Positions 25,987-34,483 are shown, counted from the stretch's first letter. The stretch is 64,000 bases of DNA from Streptomyces luomodiensis (GCF_031679605.1 NZ_CP117522.1:1736001-1800000); one strand, 5' to 3'. Notes: generated by a model from the letters alone, not told the origin. Translations and numbers: made by a program.

Positions 25987-26978
25987 CCCGTATCCCCACC
26001 TCCGTCACCCGGCTGCTCGGGATCGACCTCCCCGTCATCCAGGCCGGCATGTCCTGGGCCTCCTCGTGCTCGGCCCTGCCGCTGGCGGTGAGCGAGGCCG
26101 GTGGCCTCGGGGTCGTCGCCGCGGGCCCCATGCGCCTGGACGACCTGGCCCGGACCCTCGACGAGATGGCCGCGGGCACCGACCGCCCCTGGGCGGTCAA
26201 CCTGCCGCTGTACCGGGCCGGGGCCGAGGAGGTCATGGATCTGCTCCTCGCCCGCCGCCCGCCGGTGCTGATCGCCTCGCAGGGCGGACCGCGCCGCTAT
26301 CTGGAGCGTTTCCAGGACATCGGCACCGTCTGCCTGCATGTGGTCGCCGGGGTCGAGCACGCCCGCAAGGCCGCCGACGCGGGCGTCGACGGGCTGATCG
26401 CCGTGGGCGCGGAGGCCGGCGGCCACCCGCCGCCCGCGATGGTCACCACCCAGGTCCTCGTCCGCGCCGTGGTCTCGGCCGTCCCCGGCATCCCGGTGAT
26501 CGCCTCCGGCGGGGTCGCGGACGGCTCCGGGCTGGCCGCGATGCTCGCCCTGGGCGCGGGCGCCGCCCAGTTCGGCACCCGGTTCCTCGCCACCGAGGAG
26601 GCCACCGTGCACCCCGACTACAAGGCCGCGGTCCTCGCCGCCGGTGTGGACGGCACCCGCACCGTCGGACACGGCCTCGGTGTCATCCGCGCCGTGGCGA
26701 ACGAATTCACCGCGCGCATGCGCCGCCTGGAGGAGTCCGGCGCCGAACTCGACGTGCGGCGCAAGGAGTTCCAGGCCGCCAGCCTCAAGGACGCCGCCCT
26801 GCACGGCCGGGTCCAGGAGGGCAAGGTGGAGGCGGGCCAGTCGGCGGGACTCATCGACACCGTGCTCCCGGCGGCCGCCGTCGTCGAGCGCATCGTCACC
26901 GAGTACCGGGCCGCGCTCACCCGTCTGCCGCGGCCGGCCGGCCCCGAACCGGGTCCCGCCCCGGCGGAAGGGGTGTGA
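25983..26978 (+). CDS. Nitronate monooxygenase / 2-nitropropane dioxygenase-like flavoprotein
   Basis: This 331-residue FMN-binding TIM barrel starts at GTG 25983 (GTGA overlap). It has LGIDLPVIQAGMSWASS, AVSEAGGLGVVAAGPM, DGLIAVGAEAGGHPPP (the GxEAGGH flavin motif), VIASGGVADGSGLAAMLALGAGAAQFGTRFLATEEA. The family includes nitronate monooxygenases and enoyl-ACP or enoyl-CoA reductase-like proteins (FabK type). In an acyl-CoA operon without other nitro-compound genes, an enoyl-thioester redox role is at least as likely as nitronate oxidation. Confidence 0.88.
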   Translation: MTRIPTSVTRLLGIDLPVIQAGMSWASSCSALPLAVSEAGGLGVVAAGPMRLDDLARTLDEMAAGTDRPWAVNLPLYRAGAEEVMDLLLARRPPVLIASQGGPRRYLERFQDIGTVCLHVVAGVEHARKAADAGVDGLIAVGAEAGGHPPPAMVTTQVLVRAVVSAVPGIPVIASGGVADGSGLAAMLALGAGAAQFGTRFLATEEATVHPDYKAAVLAAGVDGTRTVGHGLGVIRAVANEFTARMRRLEESGAELDVRRKEFQAASLKDAALHGRVQEGKVEAGQSAGLIDTVLPAAAVVERIVTEYRAALTRLPRPAGPEPGPAPAEGV

Positions 26979-27045
26979 GCGGGGCATACCATGCCGGAAG
27001 TCCCGGCTCCGGACCGGGTCGGGCCGAGCCGAGGGAGCGTGGGCC

Positions 27046-27759
27046 GTGACGGTCAAGGGCGCGCTGTTCGACTTCTCCGGGACGCTGTTCCGGGTCGAGT
27101 CCACCGAATCCTGGTTGCGTACCGTGCTGGAGCGGAGCGGGACCGTCGTCCCGGACGAGGAGGCCGCGCGGTACGCGCGGGAGCTGGAGGAGGCCGGTGC
27201 GCTGCCCGGCGGGGCCGCGCCGCTCGCGGTGCCACCGCCGCTGGAGGAGCTGTGGCGGGTACGGGACCGCGGCGCCGCACTGCACCGCGCCGCCTACACC
27301 GGGCTGGCCCGCGAGGTGCCGCTGCCCGCCCCCGAGCTGTACGACGCCCTCTACGACCGCCATATGGAGCCCGCCGCCTGGCGGCCCTATCCCGACGCCC
27401 GTGAGGTGCTGGGCGAGCTGCGCCGGCGCGGGGTGCGGGTCGCGGTGGTCAGCAACATCGGCTGGGACCTCCGCCCGGTCTTCCGTGCCCACGGCCTGGA
27501 CCCGCTGGTGGACGCCTATGTGCTCTCCTACGAGCACGGCGTCCAGAAGCCGGACCCGAGGCTGTTCGGGGCCGCGTGCGACGCGCTGGGTCTGGACCCG
27601 GCCGACACGGTGATGGTGGGCGACGACCGCCGGGCGGACGGGGGCGCGGCGGCGCTGGGCTGCCGGGTCCATCTGGTGGACCATCTCCCGGTGGACCGGC
27701 GTCCAAACGCCCTGCGCGCGGTGCTCGGCTTGCTGCCGGACGGTGCCACGGCCTCATAG
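27046..27759 (+). CDS. HAD-superfamily hydrolase with a DFSGT nucleophile motif
   Basis: This 237-residue protein starts at GTG 27046 behind GAGGGAG. HAD motif I reads ALFDFSGTLF: the nucleophile Asp is present, but the usual acid/base Asp two residues later is Ser. Motif II is VAVVSNIGWD, the Lys is in HGVQKPDPRLFGAAC, and motif IV is VMVGDDRRAD. Loss of the second Asp often goes with slow or non-phosphatase chemistry such as dehalogenase- or phosphonatase-like reactions. It follows the nitronate monooxygenase-like gene by 67 bp and may be the last gene of the operon. Confidence 0.82.
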   Translation: MTVKGALFDFSGTLFRVESTESWLRTVLERSGTVVPDEEAARYARELEEAGALPGGAAPLAVPPPLEELWRVRDRGAALHRAAYTGLAREVPLPAPELYDALYDRHMEPAAWRPYPDAREVLGELRRRGVRVAVVSNIGWDLRPVFRAHGLDPLVDAYVLSYEHGVQKPDPRLFGAACDALGLDPADTVMVGDDRRADGGAAALGCRVHLVDHLPVDRRPNALRAVLGLLPDGATAS

Positions 27760-27768
27760 ACCGAGGCG

Positions 27769-27805
27769 GCCGGTTCGGGCGTTCCCCCGTGTCGCCCGAA
27801 CCGGC
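27769..27805 (+). terminator. Hairpin terminator ending the acyl-CoA operon
   Basis: Perfect 13-bp arms (27769-27781, GCCGGTTCGGGCG, and 27793-27805) flank an 11-base loop, ten bases after the HAD stop codon. It marks the end of the operon begun at 20577. Confidence 0.78.
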
Positions 27806-27863
27806 GCCAGGCATACGGCGCCCTAAGGAGATCGGCGGACAACCGAACGCCCCCCTGAGTATA

Positions 27864-27882
27864 TTGGCTGACAGCCAGCCAA
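27864..27882. promoter_or_regulatory. Palindromic operator before the TetR gene
   Basis: TTGGCTGACAGCCAGCCAA has 7-bp arms (TTGGCTG / CAGCCAA) around a 5-bp centre, 15 bp before the TetR start. The size and position suit autoregulation by the TetR protein. Confidence 0.6.
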
Positions 27883-27897
27883 CGCAGGAGTTACAGC

Positions 27898-28548
27898 ATG
27901 TCCCCCCGAAGCCCATCGGTCAATGAGGAGTTGCGCCGCCGGTCCCAGGTCCGTCTGCTGGAGGCGACGGTCGAACTGGTCGACGAGCGCGGCTACGAGG
28001 CGACCACCCTCGCCGATATCGCCGACCGGGCCGGGGCGGCCCGCGGTCTGGTCTCGTACTACTTCCCGGGCAAGCGGCAGCTGTTGCAGACGGCCGTCCA
28101 CCGGCTGATGCACATGGAACTGGCCCGCGGGCTGGAGCGGGAGCCGCGCCCGGAGGGCGAGGGGGCCGGGCGGGAGCTGCTGGCGCGGGCGATCGACGCG
28201 ATCCTGGGACTGGCCCGGGACCGGCCGCGGCTGATGCGCACGCACATGGCGGGCATCCTCACGGCCGAGGGCTTCATCCAGTGCCCCGAGCAGCAGCGGC
28301 TGGCCGCCCTGCTGCGGGACACGGTCGTGGCGTACGGCTCCGAGGACCCCGATACCGACTACCGGCTGCTGCGCGCCCTGCTGATGGGCGCGGTGGTCGC
28401 GGTGCTGCTGCCGGGCGCGCCGATGGCGCCCGAGCGGCTGCGGGCGGAGCTGTTCCACCGCTACCGGCTGGACTGGGAGCTCGGGCTCCCGCCGGGCGAG
28501 GGACCGCCCGGCGGGAGCCGGATGAGCGCTCAGGGACAGCCCGGATGA
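27898..28548 (+). CDS. TetR-family transcriptional regulator
   Basis: This 216-residue protein has a TetR N-terminal helix-turn-helix at about residues 15-65: RLLEATVELVDERGYEATTLADIADRAGAARGLVSYYFPGKRQLLQTAV. The C-terminal ligand domain is not recognisable. It stands alone: the next gene is convergent (LVIVD protein) and no export or enzyme gene is adjacent on the same strand. A palindrome overlaps its promoter, so it probably represses itself. Targets unknown. Confidence 0.88.
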   Translation: MSPRSPSVNEELRRRSQVRLLEATVELVDERGYEATTLADIADRAGAARGLVSYYFPGKRQLLQTAVHRLMHMELARGLEREPRPEGEGAGRELLARAIDAILGLARDRPRLMRTHMAGILTAEGFIQCPEQQRLAALLRDTVVAYGSEDPDTDYRLLRALLMGAVVAVLLPGAPMAPERLRAELFHRYRLDWELGLPPGEGPPGGSRMSAQGQPG

Positions 28549-28552
28549 GCGC

Positions 28553-30034
28553 TCAGCGATAGTCGGGCTGGGTCTGCGCGTTGAGCTCGCCCAGCCGGAC
28601 CGAGGCGGCGCTGTCGGTGCGCCGGTCGTCGATCTTCAGGACGTCGAAGCCCTTGGCGATGTCGTTGGAGTAGATGTAGCCGTTGTAGTAGTACGCGGAC
28701 CAGGAGCCGCCGGTGACCAGCGTGTCGGTGGAGAGCGGCCCGCGCTCGAAGTAGCCGATCTCCTTGGGCTGGTCGGAGTCGGTGAAGTCCCAGATGGAGA
28801 CGCCGCCCTGGTACCACGCCTGGACCATGATGTCGCGGCCCTTGGCCGGGATCAGCGAGCCGTTGTGGGCGACGCAGTTCTCGGTGTCGGCCTGGTGGCG
28901 CGGGATCTTGTAGTAGCTCCGGAAGACCAGCTTGCGCCGGTCGCCCTTGCCGACGATGTCGTAGATGCCGTCGGCGCCGCGGTTCGGGCCCACCTCGGCG
29001 TTGCAGGTCGCGGCGCCGCCGCCGCCCAGCTCATCGGTGAACACGACCTTGGTGCCGCGCTCGTTGAAGGTGGCCGAGTGCCAGAAGGCGAAGTTGACGT
29101 TGTCCTCGACCCGGTCGATGACCCGCGGCTTCGCCGGATCGGCGATGTCCAGCAGGATGCCGTCGCCCATGCACGCGCCCGCCGCCAGCTTCAGCTTCGG
29201 GAAGGTGGTCAGGTCATGGCAGCCGGTGGTCTGGGAGACACCGGGGTTGGCGGGGGCACCGGGGTTGCCGCCGTCCGGGAACAGCACGGGGAAGTCGATG
29301 ACCGCGGCCTTCTCCGGCGACGTACGGGGCACCTTGATGACGGAGATGCCGTCGTGCGGGGGCTGGCAGTCCGGGAAGGTGGTGCTGGGCGCGTACGAGG
29401 AGACGTAGATGTAGACGTCCTTGCGCTCGGGCACCAGGGTGTGGGTGTGCGAACCGCAGGAGGTCTCGACGGCGGCGACGTACCGCGGGTTCCGCTTGTC
29501 GCTGATGTCGAAGACCTTCATGCCCTCCCACGAGGACTTCTCGGTGGCCGGCTGGGTGGTGCTGGTGCAGGAGTTGTCGCTGCGCGAGGAGTCGGTGGAC
29601 AGGAAGAGCAGATCTCCTGAGACCGACACGTCGTTCTGCGACCCCGGGCAGAGCACCTGGCTCACGATCTTCGGGCTCTTGGGACGGCTGATGTCGTAGA
29701 TGACGAAGCCGTCGTAGTTGCCCGCGAAGGCGTACTTCCCCTGGAAGGCCAGGTCGGAGTTGGTGCCCTTGAGGTCCTGCTTGGGGATGTGGCTGAGGTG
29801 GCTGACGTTGTCGCTGTGCACGACCTGGTCCACGCCGGGGATGTCACCGTTCTCGATGGCTTCCCTGGTGTCCGACCGCTGACCCTTCGTCACCGTCTCC
29901 TGGTGCGGGGTGTCACCGGGGTCGGGGGTCGCGGCCGCCGGTCCCGCGGCCAGCAAGGTGGCCACCAGCCCGAAGGCGGCCACGGCCGCGCCGAGGTATC
30001 TGCGCCGCTGCGGGGATCTTTCCCACGGCTTCAC
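28553..30034 (-). CDS. Secreted LVIVD-repeat (beta-propeller-like) protein
   Basis: This 493-residue protein starts at GTG 30034 with GGAGGA upstream; the frame stays open further upstream, but that stretch has no coding character. A twin basic/hydrophobic signal peptide (SPQRRRYLGAAVAAFGLVATLLAAGPAAA) precedes a mature part of repeats such as GFVIYDISRPKSPKIVSQV, GMKVFDISDKRNPRYVAAVE, GILLDIADPAKPRVIDRV and GVSIWDFTDSDQPKEIGYFER. These are LVIVD repeats, thought to form a propeller at the cell surface. The neighbour on the other strand is a DUF305 lipoprotein, a recurring pairing in actinobacteria as I recall. Activity unknown. Confidence 0.82.
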   Translation of the reverse strand: MKPWERSPQRRRYLGAAVAAFGLVATLLAAGPAAATPDPGDTPHQETVTKGQRSDTREAIENGDIPGVDQVVHSDNVSHLSHIPKQDLKGTNSDLAFQGKYAFAGNYDGFVIYDISRPKSPKIVSQVLCPGSQNDVSVSGDLLFLSTDSSRSDNSCTSTTQPATEKSSWEGMKVFDISDKRNPRYVAAVETSCGSHTHTLVPERKDVYIYVSSYAPSTTFPDCQPPHDGISVIKVPRTSPEKAAVIDFPVLFPDGGNPGAPANPGVSQTTGCHDLTTFPKLKLAAGACMGDGILLDIADPAKPRVIDRVEDNVNFAFWHSATFNERGTKVVFTDELGGGGAATCNAEVGPNRGADGIYDIVGKGDRRKLVFRSYYKIPRHQADTENCVAHNGSLIPAKGRDIMVQAWYQGGVSIWDFTDSDQPKEIGYFERGPLSTDTLVTGGSWSAYYYNGYIYSNDIAKGFDVLKIDDRRTDSAASVRLGELNAQTQPDYR

Positions 30035-30226
30035 TGCGTCCTCCTTTGTCGCCGTCTGGCGTCCGGAGTGGAACGGTCGACGGATCGGGGGAAGTATCGC
30101 CCTTTCCATGTACACCACAACAGGTGGCAACATGTTCGTAAAGAGATTTTCCCAACGCGCCCGGCCGCAGGACGACGTTGACGTGCTAAGACGGTCTGCG
30201 GATCCCAAGCGCCCCAGGAGGACACG

Positions 30227-30931
30227 GTGTTGAACCGCCGTACGACGCTCCCCACCGCATCACTCGCGGCCGCCGCGGCGGCCACCGCCCTGGCACTCGT
30301 CCTGACCGGCTGCGACACGGGAAGCGGTGCGGCCGACGCCGGGAAGGGCCGGGACGGAAAGCCCGCGGTGATCGCACCGGGCAAACCCGGCGAGGCGGCG
30401 CACACCCTGTCGGCCGAGGAGGCGGCGAAGGCCGGGGACGACGACTCCCCCAACGCGGCCGACCGCTCCTACGTCCGCATGATGATCGAGCACCACCGGC
30501 AGGCCCTGGTGATGACCGGCCTCGCCGCCGACCGGGCCGGGTCGGCGAAGGTCAAGCGGCTCGCGGAGCGCATCGCCTCCGGCCAGAAGCCGGAGATCGA
30601 GGCGATGCTCGGCTGGCAGAAGACCGAGGGCGGCGAGGCGGAGGGCGACGAGACCAAGGGCGGCGGGACGGCGGGCACGGGCGGGCACCAGGGCCATGCC
30701 GCGGCGATGCCGGGAATGGCCACCGAGGCCCAGCTGGCGCGGTTGCGCGCCGCCAAGGGCGCCGACTTCGACGCGCTCTTCCTCAAGCTGATGATCGCCC
30801 ATCACCAGGGCGCGGTCTCCATGGCCACGGATGTGCTCGCACAGGGCAACAACGTCCGGGTGGAGGAGATGGCGGGCGATGTGATCGCGCAGCAGAGCAG
30901 CGAGATCCGGCGGATGCGGCAGATGTCGTAG
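30227..30931 (+). CDS. DUF305-domain lipoprotein
   Basis: This 234-residue protein starts at GTG 30227 with GGAGG five bases upstream. It has a signal peptide with lipobox VLTGC (Cys29), then a helical DUF305 domain with two His pairs: MMIEHHRQALVM near residue 85 and LMIAHHQGAVSMA near residue 190. A Gly/His linker (GGHQGHAAAMPGM) separates them and suggests metal binding. DUF305 is a ferritin-like four-helix domain, sometimes linked to copper handling. It diverges from the LVIVD gene with 192 bp between starts. Confidence 0.88.
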   Translation: MLNRRTTLPTASLAAAAAATALALVLTGCDTGSGAADAGKGRDGKPAVIAPGKPGEAAHTLSAEEAAKAGDDDSPNAADRSYVRMMIEHHRQALVMTGLAADRAGSAKVKRLAERIASGQKPEIEAMLGWQKTEGGEAEGDETKGGGTAGTGGHQGHAAAMPGMATEAQLARLRAAKGADFDALFLKLMIAHHQGAVSMATDVLAQGNNVRVEEMAGDVIAQQSSEIRRMRQMS

Positions 30932-31104
30932 CGTCCCGCGCGAGGCCGCGGGGCGACGCCGGTCGAGCCCGGCTCGCGGCGCGGTCGCGGCCCCGTGGAA
31001 CGACGGCCGGACGCGTCACCCGTGCCGGGCGCCCGGCGCGTAGTGCCGGACACGGCGCCCCGCCGGGTGGGATGCTGGAGACATCCTGCGGAAGGAGCTC
31101 CCCC

Positions 31105-32448
31105 GTGCTTCGTGTCGCGGTTGTCGGATCCGGGCCGAGCGGGGTGTACGCCGCCCAAGCGCTCGTCCAGCAGCAGGCCGTTCCCGATGTGTCGGTGCAT
31201 GTGCTGGACCGGCTGCCCTGTCCGTACGGACTGGTGCGCTACGGCGTCGCACCCGACCACGAGAAGATCAAGTCGCTCCAGCACACGCTGCGCGCGGTCC
31301 TGGAGCACCCACGGGTCAGCTTTCTCGGCCATGTGCACGTGGGCCCGCCCCCGCTGGTGCCCGAGCGGCTGCTGGGGCTCTACCACGCGGTGGTCTACTG
31401 CGTGGGGGCGGCGACCGACCGGCGGCTCGACGTGCCGGGCGAGGATCTGCCGGGCAGCTTCTCCGCGACCGAGTTCGTCTCCTGGTACAGCGCCCATCCC
31501 GACGCGACCGGCGGCGCCTTCGCGCTCGGCGCGGACTCCGCCGTCGTCATCGGGGTGGGCAATGTCGCCGTGGACGTGGCGCGCATCCTGGCCCGCGGGG
31601 CCGAGGAGCTGAAGCCCACCGATGTGCCGCACGCCGCCCTCGGGGCGCTGGCCGAGAGCCGGGTCTCGGACATCCACATGGTCGGCAGGCGCGGTCCGTC
31701 ACAGGCGAAGTTCACCACCAAGGAGCTGCGTGAGCTGGGCGCGCTGACCGGCGCCGAGGTACTGGTGCGCGCCGAGGAGCTGGCGCTGGACCCGGCCTAC
31801 GGCGACCCGTCCGGGCTGCCGGGGATCAACCGGCGCAATGTCGAGGTGCTGCGCGACTGGGCGCGGCGTCCGCCCGCGGGCCGGCCGCGCCGCATCCATC
31901 TGCGCTTCTTCCTGCGGCCCGTGGCACTGCTGGGCGAGGGCGCGGTGCGCGCGGTGCGCTTCGAGCGGACCGTGCCGGACGGGCGCGGCGGGGTCGCGGG
32001 CACCGGGGTCTTCGAGGACATCGAGGCGCCGCTGGTGCTGCGGTCGGTGGGCTATCGGGGGGTGCCGCTGCCGGGGCTGCCGTTCGACGAGGAGCGCGGC
32101 ACGGTGCCCAACGCGGCGGGGCGGGTGCTGCGCGGCGCGGGGCCCTCGCCCGGGGAGTACGTGGCGGGGTGGATCAAGCGCGGGCCCACCGGGGTGATCG
32201 GCACCAACCGGCCGTGTGCGAAGGAGACCGTGGCTTCGCTGCTGTCCGACGCGGAGATGCTGGCCGCCCGTCCGGTGGCGGCGGACCCGCTGCGGGCGCT
32301 GCGCGAGGCGGGGGTGGAGCCGGTGGAGTGGACCGGCTGGCTGCGGATCGAGGAGGCCGAGGAGGCGCTCGGGGCGGCGCTGGGGCGTACCAGGGTGAAG
32401 ATCGCGGACTGGCCGGGACTGCTGGGCGCGGCGCGCGGACTTCAGTGA
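31105..32448 (+). CDS. Ferredoxin/adrenodoxin-type NADP+ reductase (FprA-like)
   Basis: This 447-residue flavoprotein starts at GTG 31105 with AAGGAG seven bases upstream. The N-terminal FAD motif is VVGSGPSGVYAAQAL, followed by LPCPYGLVRYGVAPDHEKIK, typical of adrenodoxin-reductase-like enzymes. The NADP motif is VVIGVGNVAVDVARIL, and the C-terminus has GWIKRGPTGVIGTNRPCAKETV. It passes electrons from NADPH to ferredoxins, which in turn can serve P450s. The only P450 in the window is 23 kb away, so a specific partnership cannot be claimed. Confidence 0.93.
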   Translation: MLRVAVVGSGPSGVYAAQALVQQQAVPDVSVHVLDRLPCPYGLVRYGVAPDHEKIKSLQHTLRAVLEHPRVSFLGHVHVGPPPLVPERLLGLYHAVVYCVGAATDRRLDVPGEDLPGSFSATEFVSWYSAHPDATGGAFALGADSAVVIGVGNVAVDVARILARGAEELKPTDVPHAALGALAESRVSDIHMVGRRGPSQAKFTTKELRELGALTGAEVLVRAEELALDPAYGDPSGLPGINRRNVEVLRDWARRPPAGRPRRIHLRFFLRPVALLGEGAVRAVRFERTVPDGRGGVAGTGVFEDIEAPLVLRSVGYRGVPLPGLPFDEERGTVPNAAGRVLRGAGPSPGEYVAGWIKRGPTGVIGTNRPCAKETVASLLSDAEMLAARPVAADPLRALREAGVEPVEWTGWLRIEEAEEALGAALGRTRVKIADWPGLLGAARGLQ

Positions 32449-32478
32449 GCGGACTTCAGTGAGCGGACTTCGGTGAGC
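32437..32478. repeat. Three tandem 14-bp repeats over the FprA-like stop codon
   Basis: GGACTTCAGTGAGC occurs twice perfectly and a third time with one change (GGACTTCGGTGAGC). The first copy contains the TGA stop, so the C-terminal codons and stop are duplicated downstream. Confidence 0.75.
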
Positions 32479-32580
32479 GGGCCGGTCCGCACGCCGGGCC
32501 GGTCCGTGCGCCGGGCCGGTCCGTGCGCCGGGCCGGTCCGTGCGCCGGGCCGGTCCGCGCGCGCGGGCCGGCCCGCGCGC
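32479..32580. repeat. 17-bp tandem repeat array
   Basis: The unit GGGCCGGTCCGTGCGCC is repeated about five to six times directly after the 14-bp repeats, perfect in the middle and degenerate at both ends. Each unit contains the near-palindrome GGGCCGGTCC. It lies between the FprA-like gene and the NCS2 permease promoter. Confidence 0.75.
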
Positions 32581-32695
32581 TCCCAGAGGGTTGACACACG
32601 GCGGCAACACCCCTGAAATCAACAGATTGTTCAAGCCTTCTACGGTCGCGTCACCTTGATCCGTCGCTCATCCCGTCGCCGTGCGAGGAGACGCC

Positions 32696-34084
32696 ATGAC
32701 GTCCGTACGCCATCCCGTGGACACGGTGCCGCCGCCCGGCCGGCTCGCCGCCTTCGGACTCCAGCATGTCCTGGCCATGTACGCGGGCGCGGTGGCCGTG
32801 CCGCTGATCGTGGGCGGGGCGATGAAGCTGTCACCCGCCGATCTGGCCTATCTCATCAACGCCGATCTGCTGCTGTGCGGTGTCGCCACGGTCCTCCAGT
32901 GCGTGGGGCTGTGGCGGTTCGGCGTCCGGCTGCCGATCATGCAGGGCTGCACCTTCGCGGCGGTCACCCCGATGGTGCTGATCGGCACCGAGGGCGGCGG
33001 ACTGCCCGCGATCTACGGTTCGGTGATCGTCGCCGGGGTGGCGATGGTCCTGCTGGCACCGGTCTTCGGGCGGCTGCTGCGGTTCTTCCCGCCGCTGGTG
33101 ACCGGCACGGTGATCCTGATCATCGGACTTTCGCTGCTGCCGGTCGCGGCCAACTGGGCGGCGGGCGGCCAGGGCGCGGCGGACTTCGGCGCGCCGAGGA
33201 ACCTGGGCCTGGCCGCCGGGGTGCTGGCCCTGGTCCTGGTCGTGCAGCGGTTCGCACCGGGTTTCCTGGGCCGGGTGGCGGTGCTGGTGGGGATCGTGTC
33301 CGGAACGGTGGCCGCGATACCGCTGGGTTTCACCGACTTCTCCGGGGTGGGCGGCGCCGACTGGATCGGCGTCTCCGCCCCGTTCCACTTCGGCGCCCCG
33401 GCGTTTCCGGTGGCGGCCGTGGTGTCCATGCTGGTCGTCGCCCTGGTGACGATGACCGAGACCACCGGTGACGTCATCGCGGTGGGCGAGCTGACCGGGC
33501 GCCCGGTCGACGCGCGGCGGCTGGCGGACGGGCTGCGCGCGGACGGCGCCGCGACCGTGCTCGGCGGGGTCTTCAACACCTTCCCGTACACCGCCTTCGC
33601 GCAGAACGTCGGCCTGGTGGGGATGACCCGGGTGCGCAGCCGCTGGGTGGTGGCGGCCGCGGGCGGCATGCTGGTGGTGCTCGGTCTGGCGCCCAAGCTG
33701 GGCGCGGTGGTGGCGGCGGTTCCGGCTCCGGTGCTGGGCGGGGCCGGTCTGGTGATGTTCGGTACGGTCGCGGCGAGCGGGCTGCGGACGTTGGCCGGGG
33801 TGGATTTCCGGGACGACCACAACCTCACCGTGGTGGCGGTGTCGGTCGCCGTGGGCCTGCTGCCGGTCGGCGTACCGGGGATCTACGCGAAGTTCCCCGA
33901 CTGGTTCCAGACGGTGATGGACAGCGGGATCAGCGCCGGCTGCGTCACCGCGATCGCGCTCAACCTGCTCTTCAACCACCTGCCGGGCGGGCGGACTTCA
34001 GCTCCGGCCGCCGCCGAGGCGCCGCTCCTGGAGGGCCGCGGCGGCCAGGACGCTGTCGAGCAGACCGGGGAACAGCGCGTCTAG
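32696..34084 (+). CDS. Uracil/xanthine permease (NCS2, nucleobase:cation symporter)
   Basis: This 462-residue membrane protein starts at ATG 32696 with GAGGAG five bases upstream. It has about fourteen hydrophobic segments and NCS2 marks: FGLQHVLAMYAGAVAVPLIVGGA, MQGCTFAAVTPMVLIG, LVTMTETTGDVIAVGELTGR with the substrate-binding Glu, and GGVFNTFPYTAFAQNVGLVGMTRV. It imports xanthine, uric acid or uracil with protons. The last 87 bp overlap the convergent ArsR gene. Confidence 0.93.
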   Translation: MTSVRHPVDTVPPPGRLAAFGLQHVLAMYAGAVAVPLIVGGAMKLSPADLAYLINADLLLCGVATVLQCVGLWRFGVRLPIMQGCTFAAVTPMVLIGTEGGGLPAIYGSVIVAGVAMVLLAPVFGRLLRFFPPLVTGTVILIIGLSLLPVAANWAAGGQGAADFGAPRNLGLAAGVLALVLVVQRFAPGFLGRVAVLVGIVSGTVAAIPLGFTDFSGVGGADWIGVSAPFHFGAPAFPVAAVVSMLVVALVTMTETTGDVIAVGELTGRPVDARRLADGLRADGAATVLGGVFNTFPYTAFAQNVGLVGMTRVRSRWVVAAAGGMLVVLGLAPKLGAVVAAVPAPVLGGAGLVMFGTVAASGLRTLAGVDFRDDHNLTVVAVSVAVGLLPVGVPGIYAKFPDWFQTVMDSGISAGCVTAIALNLLFNHLPGGRTSAPAAAEAPLLEGRGGQDAVEQTGEQRV

Positions 34085-34375
34085 GTCCGCCCGGCGCAGC
34101 GCGTTCATCTTGGCGGTGCCCCGGTAGATCTGGTGGAGCACACCGCTTTCCCGCAGCACCCGGAAGTGGTGGGTGGTGGTGGACTTGCTGACCGGCAGGT
34201 CGAAGACCGAACAGGACAGCTCGCCCCTCTCCTCGGCGAGCGTCCGCACCACCCGCATCCGCATCGGGTCGGAGAGCGCGTGCAGCACGTCCTCGAGGCG
34301 GATCGCCTCGCGCCGCGGATGCTCCAGCGAGCGCCCGGTCGCCTGGGACGCGGTCGGCGTGGTCTGCGTCTGCAC
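33998..34375 (-). CDS. ArsR-family regulator paired with the OYE gene
   Basis: This 125-residue winged-helix protein has LEDVLHALSDPMRMRVVRTLAEERGELSCSVFDLPVSKSTTTHHFRVLRESGVLHQIYRGTAKMNALR. A single Cys (SCSVF) replaces the classic CxC metal site, so the signal may be an electrophile or redox change. It lies downstream of the old yellow enzyme gene on the same strand, 109 bp apart, a common pairing in streptomycetes. The 17-bp motif TTTGACGATCGCCGTAC occurs twice before it and a close copy occurs before the OYE gene, which supports control of both. Confidence 0.9.
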   Translation of the reverse strand: MQTQTTPTASQATGRSLEHPRREAIRLEDVLHALSDPMRMRVVRTLAEERGELSCSVFDLPVSKSTTTHHFRVLRESGVLHQIYRGTAKMNALRRADLDALFPGLLDSVLAAAALQERRLGGGRS

Positions 34376-34415
34376 GGCTGCTCCTCATCGCCTGGTTCCG
34401 GAACCTTCAGTGTAG

Positions 34416-34432
34416 TTTGACGATCGCCGTAC
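34416..34432. promoter_or_regulatory. ArsR-regulon motif, copy 1
   Basis: TTTGACGATCGCCGTAC lies about 40 bp before the arsR start and is repeated identically 18 bp further on. It contains CGATCG. Confidence 0.6.
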
Positions 34433-34433
34433 T

Positions 34434-34450
34434 TTTGACGATCGCCGTAC
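34434..34450. promoter_or_regulatory. ArsR-regulon motif, copy 2
   Basis: This is an exact copy of the 17-mer at 34416-34432, spaced 18 bp start to start, between arsR and the OYE stop. Confidence 0.6.
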
Positions 34451-34483
34451 CACGGCTGCCTCGACCGTGTACCCCGGACCGCA

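Noticed and set aside
30035..30208. N-terminal extension of the LVIVD protein to 30208
   Set aside because: The added residues lack coding character and precede a clear signal peptide that starts at GTG 30034 behind GGAGGA.
31105..32448. Dedicated redox partner of the P450 at 55264-56634
   Set aside because: The reductase is of a suitable class, but it is 23 kb away and not in the operon; a link would be guesswork.
32479..32580. Possible CRISPR array
   Set aside because: The 17-bp units are contiguous with no spacers, so it is a simple tandem repeat.
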